Positions 15,873-23,282 of a stretch of DNA of 64,000 nt are shown here, one piece after another. The position numbers and the translations under genes were made by a program. The notes beneath the pieces are model-generated. The model searched no databases. It had not been told where the DNA came from and worked only from the letters and a program-made list of their open reading frames with translations. Each line of letters opens with the position of its first letter. Position 1 is the stretch's first letter. The DNA is from Metapseudomonas sp043392685 (GTDB taxonomy: Bacteria; Pseudomonadota; Gammaproteobacteria; Pseudomonadales; Pseudomonadaceae), in the NCBI GenBank assembly GCA_043392685.1, contig JBHZGM010000016.1. One strand, given 5' to 3'.

Positions 15873-16373
15873 TCAGAAAAGCAGGTAGGCGCTGGCGCTG
15901 GTCTGGTCGAGCTCGATGTCGCCGACCTTCAACACTTCCTGCTCCAGGCGCACGCCGACGTTGCGGAACACGTCCAGTTCGACGCCGAGGCCGTAGGTCA
16001 GGTCCAGGTCGCTGCTGTCGCCGGCGACGTCCGCGTCGGCATCCCAGGCATGGACACCGGCGCTGGCGAACAGGCGCAGACGGTCGCCCACCGGTACGCC
16101 GAGGTGGGCCGCGGCCTGCACGGAGTGGCCTTCGAAGTCTCCACGGTCGCCCTCGAAGTTGCCGAGGTCGACCCAGGCGCCTTCGATGGCCAGGTAGGGG
16201 TTCAGGCGGTAGCCGATGTAGGCCTTGTAGGCGTTGTCGTCGTCACTGAGGCTGTGCTCGTCGGTTTCTACCCTGGTCACGCCGCCACCCACGTAGAGGC
16301 CGCGGTCATCCGCGACGGCGTTGAGGGCGCTGAGGGCGATGAAGACAGTTGCAAGTTGTTTGCCGAATTTCAT
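15873..16373 (-). CDS. Outer-membrane beta-barrel protein (OmpA/OmpW-like fold)
   Basis: The 166-residue protein has a cleavable signal peptide ending near NAVA and then alternating amphipathic strands (LYVGGGVTRVE, KAYIGYRLNPYLAIEGAWVDLG, GVRLEQEVLKVG). It ends in an aromatic LF, the usual signal for outer-membrane insertion. The size fits an eight-stranded barrel without a peptidoglycan-binding domain. Function unknown. AGGA precedes the ATG. It lies 43 bp downstream of the minus-strand DUF3313 gene, so the two may be cotranscribed, divergent from the ToxR/ToxS-like pair. Confidence 0.8.
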   Translation of the reverse strand: MKFGKQLATVFIALSALNAVADDRGLYVGGGVTRVETDEHSLSDDDNAYKAYIGYRLNPYLAIEGAWVDLGNFEGDRGDFEGHSVQAAAHLGVPVGDRLRLFASAGVHAWDADADVAGDSSDLDLTYGLGVELDVFRNVGVRLEQEVLKVGDIELDQTSASAYLLF

Positions 16374-16416
16374 CTGTGGTCCTGCATGGTTTGCTGGTTG
16401 GGAGGGGAAGTTGGGA

Positions 16417-17100
16417 TCAGGCCGAGGCCTTGCGCTGGAATTCGCGGTCCAGGCGCTCGCGGATGCGCAGCGCCGCCGCGTCCATGGCGGGGTAGATGTC
16501 CTCGGCCACGGGCTTGTCGGACTGTTCGAGGTTGCGGCCCCTGGCCCGGTCGACGGCGCGGCCGACGGTTTCGCCGGTCAGTCCGTCACGGACCTCGCTG
16601 TCGAAGAACACGTAGAGGGTTTCGTCGCGCACGCCGGTGACGTGCAGGGACAGGCCCACCAGGAAGCCGATGGGGATGTACTCCATCACGCTCGGATCGC
16701 GCGGGGTGCGTTCGAGGTCGCTGATAGACACGCGCAGCGACAGTGCCCCCGGCGTGGGGTGCGGCACCACGCGGTAGCCGGCGGAAGTCAGTTGCCGTTC
16801 CAGCTGACCGCGGAAGTGGAGGATCAGTTTTCTGATATCTGCATCGGACGCGCCGAGTTTCGAGTTGCTGCTGGTAAATGAAGAGGTCATCGGCAAGTCG
16901 ATGAAAACTGCCTTGTCGTGGTTGCTGGAAAGAGGTGCCGGGTATTTTTTCCAGGCGATGGTGCCGTCATCCCGTTCGATGACTTGCAGCAGCACGTCTG
17001 TCTGTTGTCCGGGAACTATCGAGGAGTCGATGCTCGGCGCCATTGAGCAACCGAATAGCGAAGTCGAAAGCGCAAGGATGGAAAGTTCTTTGAATTGCAT
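16417..17100 (-). CDS. DUF3313-family lipoprotein (second copy)
   Basis: 227 residues. The N-terminus MQFKELSILALSTSLFGC is a lipoprotein signal with C18 as the modified residue. The rest is like the protein at 11000-11656: a basic region, a hydrophobic glycine-containing stretch (IGFLVGLSLHVTGVRDETL), VFFDSEVRDGLTGETVG, and a helical tail. ATG 17100 was preferred because AGGAA lies just upstream and it produces the signal peptide; the longer open frame does not. The divergent ToxR-like regulator 289 bp away is a candidate controller. Cellular role unknown. Confidence 0.78.
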   Translation of the reverse strand: MQFKELSILALSTSLFGCSMAPSIDSSIVPGQQTDVLLQVIERDDGTIAWKKYPAPLSSNHDKAVFIDLPMTSSFTSSNSKLGASDADIRKLILHFRGQLERQLTSAGYRVVPHPTPGALSLRVSISDLERTPRDPSVMEYIPIGFLVGLSLHVTGVRDETLYVFFDSEVRDGLTGETVGRAVDRARGRNLEQSDKPVAEDIYPAMDAAALRIRERLDREFQRKASA

Positions 17101-17389
17101 GGGGGTTCCTGTTGAAGACGCGTCGGCCTGCTCGGCCCCTGGGCCGGAAAAGTCTCGCCGGTACCGGGCTCGAAAGTGGCAGCGCGGCGTGCCGCCAGGA
17201 GGGGGAGGAGAGGTGCAACGCCGCGCTGCCGCGCCTTTTTCGGCGCCCCCGCACTTTGCAGAAGGGGCGCGGAAAACAAGAATCAAAAATCGTCATTTAT
17301 GCCGGGGAGTGTGCAGCTGCAAGTCGATGTACGAGAGAATTCGCAGCCTCTTTCGTGGGTAATGAAATCAATAAGCTCAGAAAACTTTC

Positions 17390-18220
17390 ATGAAAAGCCA
17401 GTTCAAATTCCTGCTGAAAAACGGCGGTACTGCAGAGTTCGATGCAGCAAGCAATAAGTTGCATGTGGGTTTGACTTCGGGCGAGCCGCGCGCGGTGACC
17501 TTGTCATATTCCGAGTCACGCCTGTTGCAACTTCTGCTGGACAGTCCCGGGGAAACCCGTAGTCGCAACGAAATAATGGAATACGCCTGGGACAATCGCG
17601 TCGTTGCCGCCGGAAGTCTCAACCAGGCGATATTCACCCTGCGCAACCTGATCGAGGACGGCACCGACCACGAGCTGCTGCAGACGGTCCCGCGCCGGGG
17701 GTATCGGTTCAATGCGCAGTATCTGGTGGACGATTCCGCGCCCGCAGCTGCCGCGGCCGTTGATGATGCGCCGGGCGCGAACGAGCAGGTGGAAGCTGCG
17801 CCGACCAGCGTTCGCGGGACCTGGCTGGAGGGCCTGCCGCGCTCGCCGAAGCTGCTGGTGCCGGCCTACGGGGCGATGTTCTGCCTGCTCGCCCTGGTCG
17901 GGCTGTATCGCTTGGGTGTATTCGATGGCGCCGTCTCGGACCTGCTGGTCGAGGATGTGGCGGCGGCGTCGACGACTTTCCATTTCGTCGGCGACAGTGC
18001 GGAGGAGATCACCCGCACCCGCGAAGCGTTCAAGGCGGCGCTGGACGCCCGTGAAGAGGGGCTGGCCGGACAGGTCTGGATCAACCGTTCCAACCGCCTC
18101 TACGACCTCAGTTGCGTGCGCCCCGATGGCACGACGGAAAACCTGATCTTTCTGGAGGACAACCCGATGGCCAACCTGCAACTGGAGATGGTCCGCCGCT
18201 GCATGAGGGGCTGGCCATGA
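17390..18220 (+). CDS. Membrane-anchored ToxR-like winged-helix regulator
   Basis: 276 residues in three parts. Residues 1-112 form an OmpR/PhoB-type winged helix (LSYSESRLLQLLLDSPGETRSRNEIM, then PRRGYRFNA). An alanine/proline-rich linker follows, and one transmembrane helix spans about 155-175. The last 100 residues should be periplasmic and contain exactly two cysteines, C242 and C271, as in Vibrio ToxR, where a periplasmic disulfide senses redox state. There is no receiver domain. Its stop overlaps the start of a ToxS-like partner (ATGA). It diverges from a lipoprotein and an outer-membrane barrel gene, possible targets. The ribosome site is weak. It is not a close ToxR orthologue. Confidence 0.82.
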   Translation: MKSQFKFLLKNGGTAEFDAASNKLHVGLTSGEPRAVTLSYSESRLLQLLLDSPGETRSRNEIMEYAWDNRVVAAGSLNQAIFTLRNLIEDGTDHELLQTVPRRGYRFNAQYLVDDSAPAAAAAVDDAPGANEQVEAAPTSVRGTWLEGLPRSPKLLVPAYGAMFCLLALVGLYRLGVFDGAVSDLLVEDVAAASTTFHFVGDSAEEITRTREAFKAALDAREEGLAGQVWINRSNRLYDLSCVRPDGTTENLIFLEDNPMANLQLEMVRRCMRGWP

Positions 18221-18690
18221 TGCTGCACCGCTACAAGCATGCCTTCATCCTCGGTGGCCTGGCCCTGCTTGCGCTGGCTGGACTGGCGAGCGATCCGGCG
18301 GTCTATTCGCAAGGGGTTTCCTACCACGGCGCGAATCGGATACTGCTCAACGACGGCACCCTGATACGTTCGGAAGAGCGGGTCATCATCAGCGATGTGC
18401 TGAGCTTTGCCGCCATGGAGCGGGTCGGTGCTGAGGTGAACTACGCATCGCTGCTGGCGGACGTCGAACATGTCGGTCCACGCAGCCTCGAACTGCGGTT
18501 GCAGAAGGCGCAGACCAGTCGAGCCAGGCCGATGCAAGAGCTGAGTGAGATTCCCGATGTGTTCTTCGGGAGACAGTACGGTCTGGCGACGGGGGCGAAG
18601 CTGCGACTGGAATTCCTGCCGGTGTCCGATGACGGGGTGATCTGCTATTACGCCCGGGAGATCGACAACGTCCGTTGCCTCAACCGCTGA
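18217..18690 (+). CDS. ToxS-like periplasmic partner of the membrane regulator (putative)
   Basis: 157 residues with an N-terminal hydrophobic segment (about 9-25) that serves as signal anchor, the rest predicted periplasmic. I see no named domain. The size, single N-terminal membrane segment and four-base overlap with the upstream ToxR-like gene mirror toxRS. Two cysteines near the C-terminus (C143, C154) could form a disulfide or exchange with the partner's pair. ATG 18217 is chosen for the ATGATG overlap. The role as stabiliser of the regulator is inference from layout. Confidence 0.6.
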   Translation: MMLHRYKHAFILGGLALLALAGLASDPAVYSQGVSYHGANRILLNDGTLIRSEERVIISDVLSFAAMERVGAEVNYASLLADVEHVGPRSLELRLQKAQTSRARPMQELSEIPDVFFGRQYGLATGAKLRLEFLPVSDDGVICYYAREIDNVRCLNR

Positions 18691-18751
18691 CCGATACAAC
18701 AGCGGACGGAGAGATGGCTGCGGGCGAGCCACTCTCCGACGCCGGGTTTCA

Positions 18752-18931
18752 TCAGGCGCTTTCGCGCAGGCGCAACTCGGTCAGCTCCTTGAGTTTTCCA
18801 TCTAGGGTCCGGGTTTCCACGCTCAGGATGACCGTGGGCCGCTCCGTGCGAATGACCTTGATGTGAGTGAGGGTCTCCGGCGAGTGCTGGATGACCAGGG
18901 TTTCCCCGACGTTGCGACACAGGACCAGCAT
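18752..18931 (-). CDS. Divergent CsrA/RsmA-like protein
   Basis: The 59-residue protein begins MLVLCRNVGETLVIQ, which fits the CsrA N-terminal strand: L4, R6 and VGETL, with R6 lying in the RNA-binding edge. The remainder departs from the family: the GNQVRIGV segment reads RPTVILSVE, and the VHREEI segment with the second key arginine becomes LKELTELRLRE. It could be a CsrA paralogue with altered RNA specificity, or a non-binding antagonist. ATG 18931 has GGAG eight bases upstream and matches the family start; the longer frame does not. It is convergent with the ToxS-like gene. Confidence 0.7.
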   Translation of the reverse strand: MLVLCRNVGETLVIQHSPETLTHIKVIRTERPTVILSVETRTLDGKLKELTELRLRESA

Positions 18932-19306
18932 TTCAAACGCTCCACTTTGGTTGTCACTCCGTCGATTGTCGAAGCCGCTCCGCGCCTGATGCGAATCAAA
19001 AATGGTCATCGTTGTCGGGGGCAGAGTTCTGCGGCTTCCCCCAACTGCCGAGAGGTTTTCTCGGCGATAGCGCTTGCAATCTTCAAGAGCGCACTTGAGC
19101 GATGGACTTTCGGTCTGCCGCGCTACTCGCACCTTCGCCTCCTGGAGTCCAGGCGCGGCAGGTCGCTGACAGAAAATGAGGATTGGTAATTTTCATTCCC
19201 GCCGCCCCTTGCCAAGAATCCGGCCGTCCCGAGGTCGATGACCCGGGGAGGGCCACGGCCTTCCGGCAACCTCCGGGGCCAGTCTTGCTACGAGAAGGGG
19301 CGTTGA
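18932..19306. other. Intergenic region without a supported gene
   Basis: These 375 bp separate the divergent CsrA-like and 356-residue membrane protein genes and should hold promoters for both. I found no convincing ORF, tRNA or terminator. The open frame extending the CsrA-like gene upstream has no ribosome site and an atypical sequence. Confidence 0.5.
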
Positions 19307-20377
19307 ATGAAGTTCGTACCTGTGATCCGGCTGATCTGCTGGATCGTCTGTTCGGTCCTGGTTGCCGCGTCCTTCGGGGTCATGGGCAGTTCCGTCATCG
19401 GCGGACTGCTGATGCTGTGCGGTGCGATCTGGTTGTGCCCAGCGTCGTGGCGGGCGATCGAAAGCCTTACCGGGAAATCCGGCAGCAGCATCGCCGTGGC
19501 CATCCTCGCGGTGCCGCTGTTTCTCCTGGGCGTGCACATCAGCAGTACCGCCAAGGACTTGATCGAGACGTCCGCGCTCCAGGCCAAGGCCGGCGATGCC
19601 CGGTCGAGGCAGGATGCCGGCGATCACCCGCAGGTGGACCCGGGCGCCCTGAACTTCTTTCGCCACATCATGGAGCAGGATTACCTGGTGGCCCTGGCCG
19701 GAGGGAAGTCGGCCCTGAGCGCGCTGTCGATGGTCAACCCGGTGGAGCGCATGCCCAGTTCGAAGCTGGCACGGTTGTATGAAGACGACGGCGAGGCGGT
19801 CGATCCCTTCTTCAGGGGGCGCAAGCTCATCGTTACAGGCGAAGTCCTGTCCGTTCGCATCGACTATGCCAACGACGTGATCCTGGAACTGCCCGGCGCC
19901 AACGAAATGTTCAACGTGCAGGCGGAGCTCCATAGCGATCCGAAGAAATTCTCCGAGCCGGTGCTCGAGGGCAAATACGTCGATCTTTATTGCACCCTGT
20001 ACGGCAAGGTCAGCGATGAAACTGCGAGCAACCTCTACCTGAAGGACTGCACTGAAGTCGATTTCACCTCCGACGCCAAGGCCTACGCTGACAACCTGAC
20101 CGAAGCCCTGCGCGGCTGGCTGCGTACCGGCGGCCGGCACATCTTTCCCACCGACAACGCTGCTACCTACTTCCTGGTGTCCTACCTGGCAGGCACCCAG
20201 CTGCCTCCAGGTAACCCCTGCCTGCGCGAGGAGGCGCCGCTGGAGGAGTGCGTGAGCTCCCTGGAGAAGATGAAAGCCAGCGCTCTGTTCGAAAGCGCCC
20301 GTGGCGACCTGCGGCGCTGGCAGGAGTGGCTTGGCCTGCCGACGCCGGAAGATTACAGCCAGCTGAGCAGCCGCTGA
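19307..20377 (+). CDS. Membrane protein with a C-terminal OB-fold-like domain, function unknown
   Basis: 356 residues. Two or three N-terminal hydrophobic helices (about 8-28, 30-48 and 61-80) are followed by a soluble region. About 165-250 reads RGRKLIVTGEVLSVRIDYANDVILELPG ... VDLYCTLYGKV, which looks like the tRNA_anti-like OB fold found in several uncharacterised bacterial envelope proteins. The C-terminal 100 residues include cysteines in PCLREEAPLEEC. No enzyme motif is visible. It overlaps the next gene by one base (TGATG), so the two form an operon. Confidence 0.6.
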   Translation: MKFVPVIRLICWIVCSVLVAASFGVMGSSVIGGLLMLCGAIWLCPASWRAIESLTGKSGSSIAVAILAVPLFLLGVHISSTAKDLIETSALQAKAGDARSRQDAGDHPQVDPGALNFFRHIMEQDYLVALAGGKSALSALSMVNPVERMPSSKLARLYEDDGEAVDPFFRGRKLIVTGEVLSVRIDYANDVILELPGANEMFNVQAELHSDPKKFSEPVLEGKYVDLYCTLYGKVSDETASNLYLKDCTEVDFTSDAKAYADNLTEALRGWLRTGGRHIFPTDNAATYFLVSYLAGTQLPPGNPCLREEAPLEECVSSLEKMKASALFESARGDLRRWQEWLGLPTPEDYSQLSSR

Positions 20378-20781
20378 TGGGCGGTTCGCTGCGCGCATTG
20401 GCGATCTGCTGCCTGCTGGGGCTGGCCGCTGCGCCGGTCCGGGCGGCGGAGGTGCATCTGCGCGGGCACTGGCTGCAGGTGGTGGACGACGAGGACAGCC
20501 TGGTCGGCGTGCTCAGCCGCGACGAGGAAGGCGAGGCGGTGGCCGCCGAGCTGTACTTGCAGGCTTATCGCGATGGCGTTGCGGTCGGCGAGGAAGTGCA
20601 CCACTTCGCCCTGGATGAAACGGTGCGGCTGTTCGCCATTCCGCTGGACGATGACGTCGACTGCTACCGGGTGGTGGGAGTCGTCGGCCTGGATGCCGAG
20701 GGTCGGCAGGTCAGCGCCAGCGACGATTCTCCGCCGCAGAAGGAGGAATGCAGCGGCTTGCAGCACTTGATACAGATATAG
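20377..20781 (+). CDS. Small exported protein, function unknown
   Basis: 134 residues with a clear signal peptide (ALAICCLLGLAAAPVRA) and an acidic mature domain of about 110 residues with two cysteines (C100 and C127 by my count) that could form a disulfide. I recognise no family. ATG 20377 overlaps the upstream stop, so it is translationally coupled to the 356-residue membrane protein and is probably a partner of it. The terminal part (QKEECSGLQHLIQI) is typical of nothing I know. Confidence 0.6.
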   Translation: MGGSLRALAICCLLGLAAAPVRAAEVHLRGHWLQVVDDEDSLVGVLSRDEEGEAVAAELYLQAYRDGVAVGEEVHHFALDETVRLFAIPLDDDVDCYRVVGVVGLDAEGRQVSASDDSPPQKEECSGLQHLIQI

Positions 20782-20910
20782 CCAATGAATCTACCTTGCG
20801 AACCTGTGGACATCCGGTCCCTTGAGTCGACCCGGTTAAGCCGATATCTTGAGTCGCCTAATCATTAGTCTGCTACCAAGCCCTCTCCCCGCAGACGACC
20901 CGGAACCCAG

Positions 20911-21792
20911 ATGAGCTCCCCAAGCCCCCTGTCGCAACGCGTGGACCAGCCGATCAAAGGCATTGTTCTGGTTTGCCTGGCCACTTTCCTGTTTTCCAGC
21001 CACGACGCGATTTCCAAGTACCTCTCGGCCTTCTATCCCATCGTGATGGTGGTCTGGGTGCGCTATCTGGTGCATACCCTGTTGATGGCGGGCTTCCTGT
21101 TGCCGCGTGAGGGCATGCGGGTGTTGCGCACCAGGCGACCGTTGCTGCAGGTGGTGCGGGCACTTAGCCTGGTCGGGGTGAGCCTGCTGTTCACCACGGG
21201 CCTGCGGTACATCCCGCTGGCCGAGGCGACTTCGGTGATCTTCCTGGCGCCGCTGCTGGTCACCGCGCTTTCGGTGCCGCTGCTCAAGGAGCGGGTTTCC
21301 CGCGGCCAATGGGGGGCGGTGCTGGTGGGCTTTGCCGGGGTGCTGCTGATCGTGCGGCCGGGGAGTGCGCTGTTCACCCCGGCGATTCTCTATCCCCTGG
21401 CGGCGGCGGTCTGCTTCGCCTTCTACCAGTTGCTGACCCGCATCCTGGCCCGGAGTGACAGCTCGGGTACCAGCAACTTCATCACCGGCCTGACCAACAC
21501 GTTGATCATGAGCGCCCTGGTGCCGTTCTTCTGGCACCTGCCGGATACCCTCGGCCACAGTCTGCTGATGCTGGCCCTGGGTGCCTGCGGCATGGGCGGG
21601 CACATGCTGCTCACCCAGGCGTTCCGTCACGCCTCGCCGCCACTGCTGGCGCCGTTCGGCTATGGGCAGATCGTCTTCGCCGGCCTGCTCGGTCTGCTGC
21701 TGTTCAACCACGCGCCGGACCAGATCGGCCTGCTCGGCATCGGCATCATCGTCGGCAGCGGGCTGTTCATGGCCTACGCGCAAAAGCGCTAG
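20911..21792 (+). CDS. EamA/DMT-family transporter
   Basis: The 293-residue protein has ten predicted transmembrane helices in two EamA repeats, the usual DMT architecture. It starts GIVLVCLATFLFSSHDAISKYL and contains GLRYIPLAEATSVIFLAPL, typical of the family in the first repeat. Substrate cannot be inferred; relatives export amino acids or metabolites. Its stop overlaps by three bases with the stop of the convergent 103-residue gene. Confidence 0.88.
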   Translation: MSSPSPLSQRVDQPIKGIVLVCLATFLFSSHDAISKYLSAFYPIVMVVWVRYLVHTLLMAGFLLPREGMRVLRTRRPLLQVVRALSLVGVSLLFTTGLRYIPLAEATSVIFLAPLLVTALSVPLLKERVSRGQWGAVLVGFAGVLLIVRPGSALFTPAILYPLAAAVCFAFYQLLTRILARSDSSGTSNFITGLTNTLIMSALVPFFWHLPDTLGHSLLMLALGACGMGGHMLLTQAFRHASPPLLAPFGYGQIVFAGLLGLLLFNHAPDQIGLLGIGIIVGSGLFMAYAQKR

Positions 21793-22100
21793 GCGCTTTC
21801 CACCTCGCGCGAGTCCACGTAGTCCTTCAGCCACCTGAGCACCTGCACCGGTTCCCAGCGCGCCGGGTCGAACAGGGCATAGGCCTGGCCCTGATAACCC
21901 ACCACATCCAGCTGGCGGTGATAACCGGCGCGCTGGAACAGGGCCTCGATCTCGGCCAGGCAGGTATTGAAATGCAGGCGGCCGAATGGGGTCTTGCCAT
22001 CGGTCACCAGGCCTTCCAGGCGTAGTTCTTCCACCGCTTCGCGGACCTCTTCCGGAGCCATGCGGCTGACGGTGTACTTCAACTGGCGCACATCCAGCAT
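21789..22100 (-). CDS. Conserved-looking 103-residue protein in a LexA-box unit
   Basis: The protein starts MLDVRQLKYTVSRM and continues with two acidic helical segments, then TPFGRLHFNTCLAEIEALFQRAG and a short C-terminal domain. I do not recognise it. GAGGA lies eight bases before ATG 22100, better than any start in the longer open frame, which would run through the LexA-like box. It sits 20 bp after a 46-residue ORF and both are downstream of the LexA-like box at 22280-22295, so it is probably induced by DNA damage. It is convergent with the DMT transporter gene. Confidence 0.65.
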   Translation of the reverse strand: MLDVRQLKYTVSRMAPEEVREAVEELRLEGLVTDGKTPFGRLHFNTCLAEIEALFQRAGYHRQLDVVGYQGQAYALFDPARWEPVQVLRWLKDYVDSREVESA

Positions 22101-22120
22101 CTGGGTGTCCTCGGATGAAT

Positions 22121-22261
22121 TCAGTGCAACTGCCGACTGGCGTGCAGGGGCTGCACCTGGCCGCGGGGCGGGAAGGGCAGCGGCAGCTGGTAGGGCAGTG
22201 GAATATTTGGTGGAGCGGGTTGTTCGGCCTTTGGCAAGCGGATCGGGGCTGATACAGGCAT
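22121..22261 (-). CDS. 46-residue proline-rich small protein, first gene of LexA-box unit
   Basis: A short frame read from ATG 22261 to TGA 22121 gives MPVSAPIRLPKAEQPAPPNI then IPLPYQLPLPFPPRGQ. AGGA lies nine bases before the ATG. The protein is one-third proline, with no signal or membrane segment. It may be a genuine peptide, or a translated leader that couples to the next gene. Its start is 18 bp from the LexA-like box, the usual position of a repressed promoter. It is a different frame from the long open frame that spans it. Confidence 0.5.
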   Translation of the reverse strand: MPVSAPIRLPKAEQPAPPNIPLPYQLPLPFPPRGQVQPLHASRQLH

Positions 22262-22279
22262 AGGACTTTTCCTGAATTA

Positions 22280-22295
22280 CTGTATATTTATACAT
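22280..22295 (-). promoter_or_regulatory. LexA-like SOS box
   Basis: CTGTATATTTATACAT, in context TACTGTATATTTATACATAT, matches the LexA palindrome CTG-TATATNNATA-CAG except that the last base of the CAG half-site is T. It lies just upstream of the 46-residue and 103-residue genes. endA starts 95 bp away on the other strand and could also be affected. Confidence 0.65.
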
Positions 22296-22390
22296 ATAAC
22301 GGTTGCCACGGTCCGATGGCAACCAAACCAAAGGAAAAATCTGGTGTCAGTCATTTCCTCCTGACGCAGTCCCCGGGAACAAGAAACCTG

Positions 22391-23080
22391 ATGAACCGCT
22401 CTATCCTACTGTTTTGCCTGTTGTTTTCCGCCGCTACGGAAGCCGCCGCCCCCCGCACATTCAATGAAGCCAAGAAGATCGCGTGGAAGCTCTATGCCAC
22501 TCACCCGGTGGAGTTCTATTGCGGCTGCCGATACCAGGGCAATCGGGTGGACCTGAAGAGCTGTGGCTATGTCCCGAGGAAGTCGCCGCAACGGGCCAGA
22601 CGCATCGAGTGGGAGCACATAGTGCCGGCCTGGGTGATCGGCCATCAGCGCCAGTGCTGGCAGAAAGGGGGGCGCAAGAACTGCGCGGAGAATGACGCCG
22701 TCTATCAGCGCGCCGAGGCCGATCTGCATAACCTGGTACCGAGCATCGGCGAGGTGAATGGCGACCGCAGCAACTACAGCTTTGCCTGGCTTGCGCAGAA
22801 ACCCAGCCAGTACGGCGCCTGCCCCATGGTGGTGGATTTCAAGGCGCGCAAGGCGATGCCCCGCCAGCGGATTCGCGGAATGATCGCGCGCACCTATTTC
22901 TACATGAGCGATCGTTACGGCCTGCGACTCTCCAGCCAGGACCGCAAGCTCTACAACGCCTGGAACCGCCAGTACCCGGTGGAAGCCTGGGAGCGCAATC
23001 GCAACCAGCGCGTCGCCTGCGTAATGGGCTATGGCAACCCGTTCGTGGGCAAGGTGGATATGAGCGTTTGCCGGCGATAG
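22391..23080 (+). CDS. endA: Periplasmic/secreted endonuclease I
   Basis: The 229-residue protein has a signal peptide (MNRSILLFCLLFSAATEAAA) and then the EndA/Dns endonuclease fold. It carries the beta-beta-alpha-metal active site RIEWEHIVPAW near residue 74 (catalytic histidine), the cysteine-rich FYCGCRYQG near 40 and DLHNLVPSIGEVNGDRSNY near 117. EndA cuts double-stranded DNA in the periplasm or outside the cell. ATG 22391 gives the signal peptide. The LexA-like box lies 95 bp upstream but points to the other unit. Confidence 0.92.
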   Translation: MNRSILLFCLLFSAATEAAAPRTFNEAKKIAWKLYATHPVEFYCGCRYQGNRVDLKSCGYVPRKSPQRARRIEWEHIVPAWVIGHQRQCWQKGGRKNCAENDAVYQRAEADLHNLVPSIGEVNGDRSNYSFAWLAQKPSQYGACPMVVDFKARKAMPRQRIRGMIARTYFYMSDRYGLRLSSQDRKLYNAWNRQYPVEAWERNRNQRVACVMGYGNPFVGKVDMSVCRR

Positions 23081-23193
23081 TGGCAACAGCTGCCTACAAG
23101 GCTTTCGGGCTCTGGCAACAGCTAACGATTCCGCTCGGCCTCCTGAAGGGGCGCAGTCGCTGCCCCACCGCATCGCGCGGAGTCCGGGAGGCT

Positions 23194-23254
23194 GTAGTAG
23201 CGAGCTCTGCTCGCGATTCGATGCATGGGATATTCGCGAGCAGAGCTCGCTTAC
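23194..23254. repeat. REP-like inverted repeat
   Basis: GCGAGCTCTGCTCGCGA (23200-23216) and its exact reverse complement (23234-23250) are separated by 17 bp, so the two palindromic units face each other in a REP doublet. It sits in the convergent gap between endA and the helicase gene, where it may act as a bidirectional terminator. Confidence 0.7.
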
Positions 23255-23282
23255 GGTGTCTGGGCCCGTCAGGGATACAGCC

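Noticed and set aside
22121..22261. Identification of the 46-residue ORF as SulA
   Set aside because: SulA is over 100 residues with a recognisable fold and is next to lexA in pseudomonads; nothing here resembles it apart from the LexA-like box.
22100..22331. N-terminal extension of the 103-residue protein up to 22331
   Set aside because: It would run through the LexA-like box and the 46-residue ORF, has no ribosome site, and gives an unstructured alanine/proline stretch.
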